In this document: positions 35,706 through 43,690 of the stretch, piece after piece | How positions within the stretch are numbered: position 1 is the first letter of the stretch | Layout of the letters: every line of letters begins with the position of its first letter | NCBI RefSeq assembly: GCF_009846525.1 | Contig: NZ_CP024621.1 | Coordinates: 2,790,001 to 2,854,000, forward strand | DNA length: 64,000 bases | Reading direction: 5' to 3' | From: Halomonas meridiana | GTDB taxonomy: Bacteria > Pseudomonadota > Gammaproteobacteria > Pseudomonadales > Halomonadaceae | Notes under the pieces: generated by a model | Seen by the model: only the letters and a program-made list of their open reading frames with translations | Database searches by the model: none | Told to the model about the DNA's origin: nothing | Made by a program: the position numbers and the translations under genes

Positions 35706-37102
35706 CAATGGCGAATGCGTCGCACGCGGAAAGCGCGCCCTTTGAGTTTATCCCGCTCCAGCTTGGCCTGAGCTTTCTGGACGACGCTGCGCTCGACCGC
35801 GACGTATGCACTTCGGGCCAGCACTTTGATTTTGCCCACCTGATCCCCGCGCAAGCCGCCTTCGCTGGTCAATGCTCCCAGAATATCGCCTGGGCGCAGC
35901 TTATCCTTTTTACCACCCGCCAACTGTAGCGTAGCCATGGGAGCCTCGAACGGTGTGCCGTTAGCCGCTGTCGGCAGCGGCTCGGTCGAAAGCGGCTCGC
36001 CCAACAGCTCAGCGAGGCGTTCGAGTCGATAATCTTCCTGCGGTGTCACCAGGGTACAGGCGATACCGCTGGCCCCGGCGCGCCCCGTTCGGCCTACCCG
36101 ATGAACGTGGACGTCCAGCTCGCGGGCGATTTGGTAATTGAAGACGGCGTCCAGCTGGGCAATGTCCAGCCCGCGGGCGGCGACATCGGTGGCGACCAAA
36201 ATCGATGCGCTCTGGTTGGCAAACAGCACCAGCAGCCGGTCGCGGTCTTTCTGCTCGAGATCGCCGTGCAAAGCGACGGCGCTGAAGCCCGCGTCGACCA
36301 AACCATCGGCTACCGCCTGGGTTTCTCGCTTGGTGTTACAGAACACCACGCTGGTGGTAGGCCGCGTGGCGAGCAGCAGCTCGGTCAATGCAGCAAAACG
36401 GTCGTCGTCATGAGACACACGGTAAAAGTGCTGCTCGATGGTCGTCGCGTCATGGGTCTCTGCGACTTTAACGCTGACCGGATCGCGCATGACGCCACGC
36501 GTCATGGCTGCGAGACCGCCGGAGGCCTGCTCATCAGGGAATGTCGCGCTAAAAAGCAGCGTTTGGCGATCGGCAGGCGTATCGGCAATGATATCGTCGA
36601 TGGTGACCTGAAAACCCATGTCTAGCATGCGGTCCGCTTCATCCAGCACCAGCGTGGTGAGTGACCCAAGGGTGAGCGAACCCTTGCGCAGATGCTCATC
36701 CACCCGGCCCGGCGTGCCCACCACGATGTGGGCGCCGTGCTCCAGCGATGCGAGCTGCGGGCCAAACGGGGCGCCGCCGCAGAGTGTGAGCACTTTCACG
36801 TTGGGCATTCCACGGGCTAGACGGCGCAGCTCTTCCGCCACTTGGTCGGCCAGTTCACGGGTGGGACACAGGACCAAACCCTGGACGCTAAACGCCTCGA
36901 GGCGCAACTGGGAAAGAATCGCCAAGCCAAAGGCGGCGGTCTTGCCTGACCCCGTTTTGGCTTGCGCCATCACATCGCGTCCCACCAGCATGGGTGGCAG
37001 GCTTTGTGCTTGAACGGGCGTCATCGCGTGATAGCCCAGGGAGTCGAGCGTGCTCAGCAGCGCGGGCGAGAGGGCAAGAGAGGCAAACGAGGTATCTGAC
37101 AC
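35705..37102 (-). CDS. dbpA: DEAD-box RNA helicase DbpA
   Basis: A 465-residue helicase. Seen motifs are Q-motif MTPVQAQSLPPML, Walker A AKTGSGKTAAFGL, DEAD in LVLDEADRMLDMGF, SAT in LFSATFP and HRVGRTGRAG. The C-terminal DbpA RNA-binding domain (KLRPGDILGALTSEGGL and GKIKVLARSAYVAVE) recognises hairpin 92 of 23S rRNA, so it works in 50S subunit maturation. The start is GTG at 37102 with AGGA 7-8 nt upstream. Confidence 0.93.
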   Translation of the reverse strand: MSDTSFASLALSPALLSTLDSLGYHAMTPVQAQSLPPMLVGRDVMAQAKTGSGKTAAFGLAILSQLRLEAFSVQGLVLCPTRELADQVAEELRRLARGMPNVKVLTLCGGAPFGPQLASLEHGAHIVVGTPGRVDEHLRKGSLTLGSLTTLVLDEADRMLDMGFQVTIDDIIADTPADRQTLLFSATFPDEQASGGLAAMTRGVMRDPVSVKVAETHDATTIEQHFYRVSHDDDRFAALTELLLATRPTTSVVFCNTKRETQAVADGLVDAGFSAVALHGDLEQKDRDRLLVLFANQSASILVATDVAARGLDIAQLDAVFNYQIARELDVHVHRVGRTGRAGASGIACTLVTPQEDYRLERLAELLGEPLSTEPLPTAANGTPFEAPMATLQLAGGKKDKLRPGDILGALTSEGGLRGDQVGKIKVLARSAYVAVERSVVQKAQAKLERDKLKGRAFRVRRIRH

Positions 37103-37210
37103 GAAAAATTCCTGAAGGGGGCGTGATGCCCAGCAAACCGATAATGTGAAGCACCATACCAGAAAGTGCCACCCCCTGCTTTGCCACGCGCTGATCCTGA
37201 CGCGTCGTGC

Positions 37211-37678
37211 CTACGCAGAGAGCGCTGCGAATCGCCCTTGGCTGAGTGCGGCAAGGTCCTCCGGCGAGAGCTCGATTTCCAACCCACGCCGCCCGGCGCT
37301 CACGTATAGCGTCGACCACGCCTGCGCCGAGGCATCGATAAAGGTAGGCAGGCGCTTTTTTTGGCCCAGCGGGCTCACACCGCCCAGCACGTAGCCGGTG
37401 GTACGCTCGACGACATCCGGTGCGGCCATCACGGCCTTTTTAGCGCCAGCGGCTTTGGCGATCTGCTTCAGCCCCAACTGGCTATTCACGGGGACGATAC
37501 CAACGGCCAACTGCTTGCCATCCAAGCTAACGACGAGGGTTTTGAACACTTGCTCGGCCGTCACGCCAAGTTTGTCCGCCGCTTCCAGCCCGTAGGACGG
37601 GGCGGCGGCATCGTGCTGATACTCATGGAGTTGAAACGCAATACCTGCATGCCTTGCGCTGTTAATCGCCGGTGTCAT
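37211..37678 (-). CDS. ybaK: Cys-tRNA(Pro) deacylase, YbaK/EbsC family
   Basis: A 155-residue trans-editing enzyme that hydrolyses Cys mischarged on tRNA-Pro. The family pattern is visible in TPAINSARHAGIAFQLHEYQHD at the N-terminus, TAEQVFKTLVVSLDG with the conserved catalytic Lys, and YVLGGVSPLGQKKRLPTFID. It is cytoplasmic, of normal family length, with GAGAACTCC before the ATG. It is separated by 108 bp from dbpA downstream. Confidence 0.9.
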   Translation of the reverse strand: MTPAINSARHAGIAFQLHEYQHDAAAPSYGLEAADKLGVTAEQVFKTLVVSLDGKQLAVGIVPVNSQLGLKQIAKAAGAKKAVMAAPDVVERTTGYVLGGVSPLGQKKRLPTFIDASAQAWSTLYVSAGRRGLEIELSPEDLAALSQGRFAALSA

Positions 37679-37785
37679 GGAGTTCTCTTAAGTTAAACGC
37701 GTCAGCCTATCTGAAAACATCACTTCCCACTGCTAGGCTTAATAGCGTGAGCACCTCATGGAAGTCAACTGACAGGAGTCGTTAA

Positions 37786-37974
37786 ATGAAAGCCACCTCT
37801 AAAGCACAGCAGAAAGCCGCTGGCGCGGCCCTTTCCGCCAAACGCGGTGAGACCAAGCCAAGCGAGCTATATGACGCTTCGAAAGAGATGTATGACTCGA
37901 TGAGCGAAGAGGAGTTGGAAGAGATGGCGGGTACCCAGCGTAAGGGCAAACCGCAAAAGAAAGAGGACGATTGA
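37786..37974 (+). CDS. DUF3008 small basic/acidic protein
   Basis: This 62-residue protein matches the DUF3008 family: MKATSKAQQKAAGAALSAKRGE, then LYDASKEMYDSMSEEELEEM and a charged tail. The family is common in proteobacteria and its role is unknown. It has no membrane segment and is likely partly disordered. AGGAG sits 8 nt before the ATG. A 12-bp hairpin follows the stop. Confidence 0.8.
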   Translation: MKATSKAQQKAAGAALSAKRGETKPSELYDASKEMYDSMSEEELEEMAGTQRKGKPQKKEDD

Positions 37975-37979
37975 TCGAT

Positions 37980-38008
37980 GCTGCGCCAGCGGCTTGCGCT
38001 GGCGCAGC
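37980..38008 (+). terminator. 12-bp hairpin after the DUF3008 gene
   Basis: GCTGCGCCAGCG (37980-37991) pairs perfectly with CGCTGGCGCAGC (37997-38008) over a GCTTG loop, starting 6 nt after the stop codon. The T tract is only two bases, so termination would be weak or factor-assisted; it also lies at the end of the convergent lipoprotein gene. Confidence 0.55.
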
Positions 38009-38031
38009 TTGCGTGAACCTATGTCAGCCAA

Positions 38032-38301
38032 TTATTGGCAAGGCACCACGCGGCGCAGCGTATCTTTCGCCCACAGCGTTTGGCCATCCGGCGTGCGGCC
38101 ATGTTCGTTCCAACGCTCGGTGGTTTCCAGGCAGAACGAACCGGCGTTTTCGGTACGCGGGTCCGCGCTGACGGGGCGCTCTCCGCCGATCCGCATGACG
38201 TCCGGATTTTCAGTGGTGTAACGTGGGGCAATGGTAGAACTTGCGCAGCCAGCCACCAAAGCGGTGACCAGCAGCACGGGCAAACAGCGGCGCAGTGGCA
38301 T
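38032..38301 (-). CDS. Small putative lipoprotein
   Basis: An 89-residue protein with a lipoprotein signal (MPLRRCLPVLLVTALVAGCASS) whose lipobox VAGC puts the lipidated Cys at 19. The mature part has two further Cys (SFCLETTERW and the C-terminal VVPC), which may form a disulfide. I recognise no family. GAGGG lies 11 nt before the ATG. It is a single gene convergent with DUF3008. Confidence 0.7.
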   Translation of the reverse strand: MPLRRCLPVLLVTALVAGCASSTIAPRYTTENPDVMRIGGERPVSADPRTENAGSFCLETTERWNEHGRTPDGQTLWAKDTLRRVVPCQ

Positions 38302-38405
38302 GTTTTTGCAACCCTCAAAAGTGCAGTGTTAGGCCGACACCAGTTGTCGGTAGCGCTAAATATCACCACACCTTCGACAGCGTCAACACTTTTTCAATGC
38401 AAGCA

Positions 38406-39269
38406 TTACGTGACCAGCGTAATGCTCGTCACCGGGCGCAAATTACGCAGCTTACAGTGCTGCTCGACGCTCTCGACGATCTCTTCTGCGTCATCGATCT
38501 GCTGCTTATCGAGCTGAATGTCGACCATCAAGAAGCTGCCTACCTGGGCAAGGCGCACATCGTCGTCGGCGATATCGAAATCCGCCACTTCTTGCACCAC
38601 TTCTTGGCGGACGCTGCCTACCGGTTCGCCAAACATCAGCTCACGCAGCGCTCCTTTGACCATCCGAATGGGCATGGGCAGGAAGTAACCGGCAATGATC
38701 AGCACCATCACCGGGTCGGCAAAACGCGCCAAGTGCGCCCAGGGCGAGAGCGTAAGCCCCCAAGTAAGGGCAAAGCCCAGCATGACGGCGGCACTTAGCC
38801 AGGTATCCATCTGCCACTGGCGAAGCTCTGCGGCCAGTAGCGAGGACTGCGCTACCTTGGCATAGCGGGTCAGCCACCACCAAGTGAGCAAACAACCGGT
38901 CACGTTGACCACGCCAAACATCAGCGCCAAGTCCAACGTGACCAGACGCCCTCCTTGCGCCAAACTCCAGATTGCTGAGACCAATGAAAACAAACACACC
39001 AGCGCAATCACCACGCCTTTGAGCAGCACGGCCAGCGGTTCGACCGTCAGCCGCCCAAAGGGGTAGTGATCATCCGCCGGTTTGCGGGCCTGCTGCAACG
39101 CAAACAGAGAGAGCGATGCCAGCACTAAACTTAATAGCGAATAGCCACTATCGAAGAGTATCGTAATTGAGCCACTGGCAAGACCCAAGGCAAGCCCGGT
39201 AAAGGCAAACAGGCTAGCGGAAATGGCGGAAAATCTCAGCGCACGGCGCTCGGCGACAAAGGGGGTCAC
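38406..39269 (-). CDS. CDF-family transporter with altered metal-site residues
   Basis: A 287-residue cation diffusion facilitator homologue with six membrane helices and a C-terminal cytoplasmic domain (SVRQEVVQEVADFDIADDDV). Aligned by eye to YiiP, the D-x3-D of TM2 is DSGYS and the H-x3-D of TM5 is QWQMD, so two of four canonical Zn ligands are missing; the nearby DDHYPFGR also loses ligand His residues of YiiP site B. It may transport a different cation or have another role. The start is GTG at 39269 with CTGGAG upstream; longer frames lack a ribosome site. Confidence 0.78.
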   Translation of the reverse strand: MTPFVAERRALRFSAISASLFAFTGLALGLASGSITILFDSGYSLLSLVLASLSLFALQQARKPADDHYPFGRLTVEPLAVLLKGVVIALVCLFSLVSAIWSLAQGGRLVTLDLALMFGVVNVTGCLLTWWWLTRYAKVAQSSLLAAELRQWQMDTWLSAAVMLGFALTWGLTLSPWAHLARFADPVMVLIIAGYFLPMPIRMVKGALRELMFGEPVGSVRQEVVQEVADFDIADDDVRLAQVGSFLMVDIQLDKQQIDDAEEIVESVEQHCKLRNLRPVTSITLVT

Positions 39270-39386
39270 GCGGGTTGCTCCAGTAGAGAGTGGTAAACGC
39301 AGGCCATCATAGTGAGTACACTGACGCTTCACCAGTCGCTCAGCGCCAACTATTTTGGCACTAAGCACGTTGATCAAGGGACCATC

Positions 39387-40255
39387 ATGCGCGCAGAACA
39401 AGTCCAGGCGTTTATCGATGTCACGGAGCACGGGTCGTTTGCCGCCGCCGCACGGCACACCGGCATGAAGCGCAGCACGCTAAGCGCCGCCGTCAATGCG
39501 CTGGAAGATAGCCTGGGCGTGGCACTCTTCGAGCGTTCGGGGAACAGCCTTCAGCTCACGGCCGTGGGGGAAAGCGTGCTGCCCGACTGCTATCGCCTGC
39601 TGACCAGTGCCAACCGCATCAATAAGCACTGCCAGCAACACTTACAAGGCGTGGAGAGTCAGCTTTGCATCGCGCGGGACGACGCGCTGCCCGAGGCATT
39701 TTGGCGACAGGTCATGCACGACCTGAAACAGCGCTACCCACTCACGGCCATTTCGGTGTACCTGCTGCCCCCCAAGAGCACGCCCAGTTCGTGCTGCGTC
39801 AAACGGTGGATATCGCCTTTGGGCTGTATACCGCCGAAGGGGCGGCGGTGAATGCCAGCAACCTTGCGCCTGTGAGCATGAGCCTGGTCGCGGCGCCAAG
39901 CCATCCACTCAGCCGCCTGCCGAACGTCACTAAAGATGATTTGGCCCAGTACACCCAGGTATGTCTGACCTTCGATCAGGGCGACAAACTGGTGAGCGAA
40001 GCGCTGTTTTCCACCAACTATCTTGGCCTGACCATGTTCGAGGTGATTCGCGATGCAGTGATCAATGGCACCGGCTGGGCACTGCTTCCCTACCCGCTCG
40101 TCAAAGAGGCATTGGCCAGCCACAGTCTGTGTGCGCTCAACCACGACCTGCTGCTGGAAAGTCACTACTACCGTTACGTGGAAGGCGAGAGTCTCGGCGT
40201 AGTCGCCACGGCGCTGCTGACCAACGTCATCCGTTTTTTAGGCACCACACGCTGA
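39387..40255 (+). pseudogene. LysR-family regulator gene broken by a frameshift
   Basis: The first frame encodes a normal LysR helix-turn-helix (VQAFIDVTEHGSFAAAARHTG, then STLSAAVNALEDSLG) and runs to TAISVYLLPP, then leaves the family pattern and stops at 39851. The effector domain continues in another frame (EHAQFVLRQTVDIAFGLYTA to FLGTTR, stop 40255). Adding one C to the C6 run at 39768-39773 would restore a 289-residue protein, a normal LysR length. This is either a real loss-of-function change or a homopolymer sequencing error. Downstream codons remain intact, so the change is recent or artefactual. Confidence 0.8.
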
Positions 40256-40268
40256 GAGCCCCTCTCAG
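40252..40268. other. Short hairpin at the LysR stop codon
   Basis: CTGAGAG (40252-40258) and CTCTCAG (40262-40268) form a perfect 7-bp stem over CCC, containing the TGA stop. No T tract follows. The next 200 bases to PhoH hold A-rich stretches but no feature I can support apart from the PhoH ribosome site. Confidence 0.35.
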
Positions 40269-40469
40269 TCGAAAAGCGGAGCACCGCGCATGAGCAGCGT
40301 TGAAATTTAGCAGTGGCGAAAAAAGCAATTGCCCGCCACGCTGTAAAAAAACAGGCCATTTAAGGAGCCCAAAGGACACGCTAGAGAACCGACACAGGCA
40401 AGTGTCATCTAAGCGTAAAGTGCATCTGCCAGTGTCGATGTTGCCGTCAACCAAGGAGTAGTTTCCGCG

Positions 40470-41879
40470 ATGGTACGACTCGATAAGAAAGCGACTAGGC
40501 TGTACGTCCTAGACACGAATGTCCTGATCCACGACCCCGCTGCGCTCTACCATTTCGATGAGCATGATGTGGTCATCCCCATGACCGTGCTCGAAGAGCT
40601 GGACAAGCACAAGAACGGCATCCGCGAAATCGCCCGTACGGCACGGCAAATCAGCCGCACCCTGTCCGATCTCACCAGCCAAGTGACGTTCGACGAAATA
40701 CAGCAAGGCATTCCCATCCCCCGCATCAGCGGAGAATCTGGTCGCCTGCACTTTCTGTGCTACAACGACCTCAAGCCCTTCGACTCGTTAGACGATAGTC
40801 CCGATAACCGAATCCTGGCAGAAACCTGCCGTTTGCGTGACGAACGCCCGGATGCCTCGGTCATTCTGATTACGAAAGACATTAACCTGCGGGTCAAAGC
40901 CGCCGCGCTAAAAGTACCGGTAGAGGATTACCTCAACGACCGCGCCTTCTCCGATAGCGATGCGATGATCGAGGGCGCGCAGGTATACAGCCAGGCAGGG
41001 CATGACGGCGCTTCGCTATGGGAAGCGCTGAATGTCGACGTCACCGTCGAGCGCGTGGGCCATCACACTTTCTATCAGCTCAGTGGCCAAATGCCTCGCG
41101 ACTGGCACGTGGGCATGCTGGTCTCCGATAGCGAGAACGGCGCCGAGTTCGAGGCCATCGTGCGGGAGCTGTCATCCTCTTCTGCGCGGCTGCAGCTACT
41201 CACCAACTATCGCCACCACGCAGGGGTGTGGGGCGTGCACGCCCACGACAGCCGTCAGAACTTTACCCTCAACCTGCTGATGGACCCTGAGATCGACCTC
41301 GTCACCATTGCCGGTAATGCGGGCACCGGTAAAACCTTCATGACCCTGGCGGCGGCTTTCCAGCAAACCCTGGACGCCAAGCGCTTCGAGCGTATCGTCT
41401 TCACCCGCGCGCCGATTCCCATGGGCGAGGACATTGGTTTCTTGCCAGGTACCGAGGAGGAGAAAATGTCACCGTGGATGGGCGCCTTCCACGACAACAT
41501 GGATAACCTGCTGCGCAACGAAGAGGGAGAGTCGACGTGGGACAACGGTGCCACACGGCAGCTAATTGGTTCACGGGTACAAATCCGCTCACCGAGCTTT
41601 ATGCGCGGGCGCACCCTGAACGATACCTTCTTGATCATCGACGAGGCGCAAAACTTCACCCCTAAACAGCTAAAGTCGCTGGTCACTCGTGCAGGGCGCA
41701 ATACCAAGATCGTTTGCTTGGGCAACGTCGGGCAGATCGATACGCCCTACCTCACCGCCAATACCTGCGGCATGGCCGCCGTGGTCGAGCGGTTCAGAGA
41801 TTGGCCTCACGCCGGGCATATCACTTTGAAAAGCGTCGAGCGCTCCCGCTTGGCCCTGGCGGCCGAAGAGCTGCTGTAG
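40470..41879 (+). CDS. PIN-PhoH (PhoH2-type) ATPase
   Basis: A 469-residue fusion of an N-terminal PIN nuclease domain (YVLDTNVLIHDP at 12-23; EELDKHKNG further on) and a C-terminal PhoH ATPase with Walker A GNAGTGKT at 282-289, the TRAPIPMGEDIGFLPGT block, and Walker B FLIIDEAQN. PhoH2 proteins are reported RNA helicases with ribonuclease activity. AAGGAG precedes the ATG by 11 nt. It is transcribed alone, with a 214-bp upstream region, and a hairpin lies past the stop. Confidence 0.9.
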   Translation: MVRLDKKATRLYVLDTNVLIHDPAALYHFDEHDVVIPMTVLEELDKHKNGIREIARTARQISRTLSDLTSQVTFDEIQQGIPIPRISGESGRLHFLCYNDLKPFDSLDDSPDNRILAETCRLRDERPDASVILITKDINLRVKAAALKVPVEDYLNDRAFSDSDAMIEGAQVYSQAGHDGASLWEALNVDVTVERVGHHTFYQLSGQMPRDWHVGMLVSDSENGAEFEAIVRELSSSSARLQLLTNYRHHAGVWGVHAHDSRQNFTLNLLMDPEIDLVTIAGNAGTGKTFMTLAAAFQQTLDAKRFERIVFTRAPIPMGEDIGFLPGTEEEKMSPWMGAFHDNMDNLLRNEEGESTWDNGATRQLIGSRVQIRSPSFMRGRTLNDTFLIIDEAQNFTPKQLKSLVTRAGRNTKIVCLGNVGQIDTPYLTANTCGMAAVVERFRDWPHAGHITLKSVERSRLALAAEELL

Positions 41880-41923
41880 CGCTCTTTGCGCTTCTCTCGT
41901 TACCCTTCTCTCGCTACTCTACC

Positions 41924-41943
41924 CCGCCCAGCTCGCTGGGCGG
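41924..41943. terminator. Shared hairpin between PhoH and YihY genes
   Basis: CCGCCCAG and CTGGGCGG form an 8-bp stem with a CTCG tetraloop between two convergent stop codons (41879 and 41957). The plus strand continues CTCTCCTTTGTC, a poor T tract. Confidence 0.5.
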
Positions 41944-41956
41944 CTCTCCTTTGTCT

Positions 41957-42952
41957 TCAATCGCACGGCGGCTGCCGTTTTGCGGCATTGTCGCTGTTCC
42001 AGGGGTTCTCGACGCCGATGGTATCGGCAGCAAACGCCTCGCGCTCACCTAGCGGGCGCGCTTTGCCCACGGTGGTGTCATGACAGGTTTGGCGCTCCAT
42101 TTCGCTATTGAGCTCTGCCCCGAACAGCACGACGAATGCCGAGAGCCAAAACCACAGCATCAGCGCCACGACCGCCCCTATCGAGCCGTACAGCTCGCTA
42201 AACGTCGAAAAGTAGCGCACATAGAGTGACAGCGCGCCAGAGCCTAGCAACCACATCAGCGTCGCAAACAGGGTGCCGTAACTCAGCCAGCGCCACTGCG
42301 GTGAGCGCCGATAAGGCGCGAAGCGGTAGAGCAGCGCGATCAGTAGGCTCATCAACACCAACAGGGCCGGCCAGCGCAGCCACTGCAGCACGCGATCCAA
42401 GGGGGGGTCGATCATGAGCCTATCCACCATGGCAGGCACGATGGCGATGAACCCCAACGAGACCAACGTCATGCCAATCAAGCCCAGGGTCAGCGACACC
42501 AGCACCACGCCCCGGTAGAGCAGCGAGCGCTTTTCCTGCTCGCCGTATACCGCATTGAGACCGATCACCAGCACCGAAACGGCTTTCGAGGCAATGAACA
42601 TGGCAATGAGTAGCCCCGCCAACGCGGTCATAACGTTACCCGCTTCGGTGCTCTCGACCACTTCCTGCGCCTGTTGATCGATCAAATTGGCCGCATCCGG
42701 TGGCATGAAACGGCTGATCGTGTAGAGCTGACGCCCCGCCTCCACCGGATCGAACAGCAGCCCCCACACCGAGATCACCGCCGCAATGGTTGGAAACAGC
42801 GCCAGCAGCGCGTAAAACGCCACCCCTGCGGCAAACATGGTGATTCGATCCCGGCGAGCCGCACGCACAACGCGCCAGGCAATATCGTGCCAGCCCCGCC
42901 GCGGTATATCGCTGGGCACGTCGGCGGCACGACCTCGACGGTGGCTATCCAT
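41957..42952 (-). CDS. YihY/BrkB-family inner-membrane protein
   Basis: A 331-residue protein with six membrane helices. Family blocks seen are DRITMFAAGVAFYALLALFPTIAAVISVWGL near the N-terminus, the long basic-acidic loop, and SIGAVVALMLWFWLSAFVVLFGAELNSEMERQ near the end. The family was once misnamed ribonuclease BN; its members are now thought to act in envelope phospholipid transport. The start codon follows directly after the stop of the carboxylesterase gene (TAA then ATG), so the two are translated in sequence. Confidence 0.88.
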   Translation of the reverse strand: MDSHRRGRAADVPSDIPRRGWHDIAWRVVRAARRDRITMFAAGVAFYALLALFPTIAAVISVWGLLFDPVEAGRQLYTISRFMPPDAANLIDQQAQEVVESTEAGNVMTALAGLLIAMFIASKAVSVLVIGLNAVYGEQEKRSLLYRGVVLVSLTLGLIGMTLVSLGFIAIVPAMVDRLMIDPPLDRVLQWLRWPALLVLMSLLIALLYRFAPYRRSPQWRWLSYGTLFATLMWLLGSGALSLYVRYFSTFSELYGSIGAVVALMLWFWLSAFVVLFGAELNSEMERQTCHDTTVGKARPLGEREAFAADTIGVENPWNSDNAAKRQPPCD

Positions 42953-43618
42953 TTAGCCCAACCGCTCGCTCAGCCACTTGCCGATATCGTTGACCTGCTG
43001 CGGGCAGAGCGCATGGGCCATCGGGTACTGGCGATAGTTGACGTTATATCCCATGGCCTTCAAACGCTCGACGCCACTACGACCTAGGGTTTCGGGCACG
43101 ATGGGGTCGAAGTTACCGTGATGAACGTCGATCGGCACGTGACGGTTCGCCTCAGCAGGCTCGATGCTGTCGGCGGTGGCAAAGTAGGTCGACATCGCCA
43201 ACAGCCCACCCAGCGGCTGAGGAAACGACAGCGCGGCCTGATACGCCACTGCCCCGCCCTGGGAAAAGCCCGCCACGATGATGCGCCGACTATCCATGCC
43301 TTGGTCGATCTGCTCTTGGATCAGCGCCTGAATACGCTCGGCGGATTTTTTCAGCTGCACCTCATCGACCCGACGCCCCAAGTCCATCGCCAGGATGTCG
43401 TACCAAGCGGGCATCACCATGCCGCCGTTGATGGTCACCGGTAGGCGCGGGGCATGGGGCATGATGAAGCGCACGTTGACGCTTTCCGGCAGCGCCAAGG
43501 CAGGCACTAGCGGCTCGAAATCGTGCCCATCGGCACCTAAGCCGTGAATGATGAACACACACGCATCGGCGGGTTGACCATTTTTCGGTTCAATAATCAG
43601 TTCGCCTGGGGCTGTCAT
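42953..43618 (-). CDS. Phospholipase/carboxylesterase-type alpha/beta hydrolase
   Basis: A 221-residue serine hydrolase. The oxyanion region is VFIIHGLGADGHDF, the nucleophile is in VAGFSQGGAVAYQ (GxSxG), the Asp is in HGNFDPIVP, and the His is in YPMAHALCPQQ. This matches the small bacterial carboxylesterase family (EstB type) that cleaves short acyl esters. It is cytoplasmic. AAGGAC precedes the ATG. It is directly upstream of yihY. Confidence 0.9.
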   Translation of the reverse strand: MTAPGELIIEPKNGQPADACVFIIHGLGADGHDFEPLVPALALPESVNVRFIMPHAPRLPVTINGGMVMPAWYDILAMDLGRRVDEVQLKKSAERIQALIQEQIDQGMDSRRIIVAGFSQGGAVAYQAALSFPQPLGGLLAMSTYFATADSIEPAEANRHVPIDVHHGNFDPIVPETLGRSGVERLKAMGYNVNYRQYPMAHALCPQQVNDIGKWLSERLG

Positions 43619-43690
43619 GGGCTATGTCCTTGCTGATATGAAAAGCGCCACCCTAGCGTAAAGCAGCGCGGGGAGCGAGTCATTAGCGGC

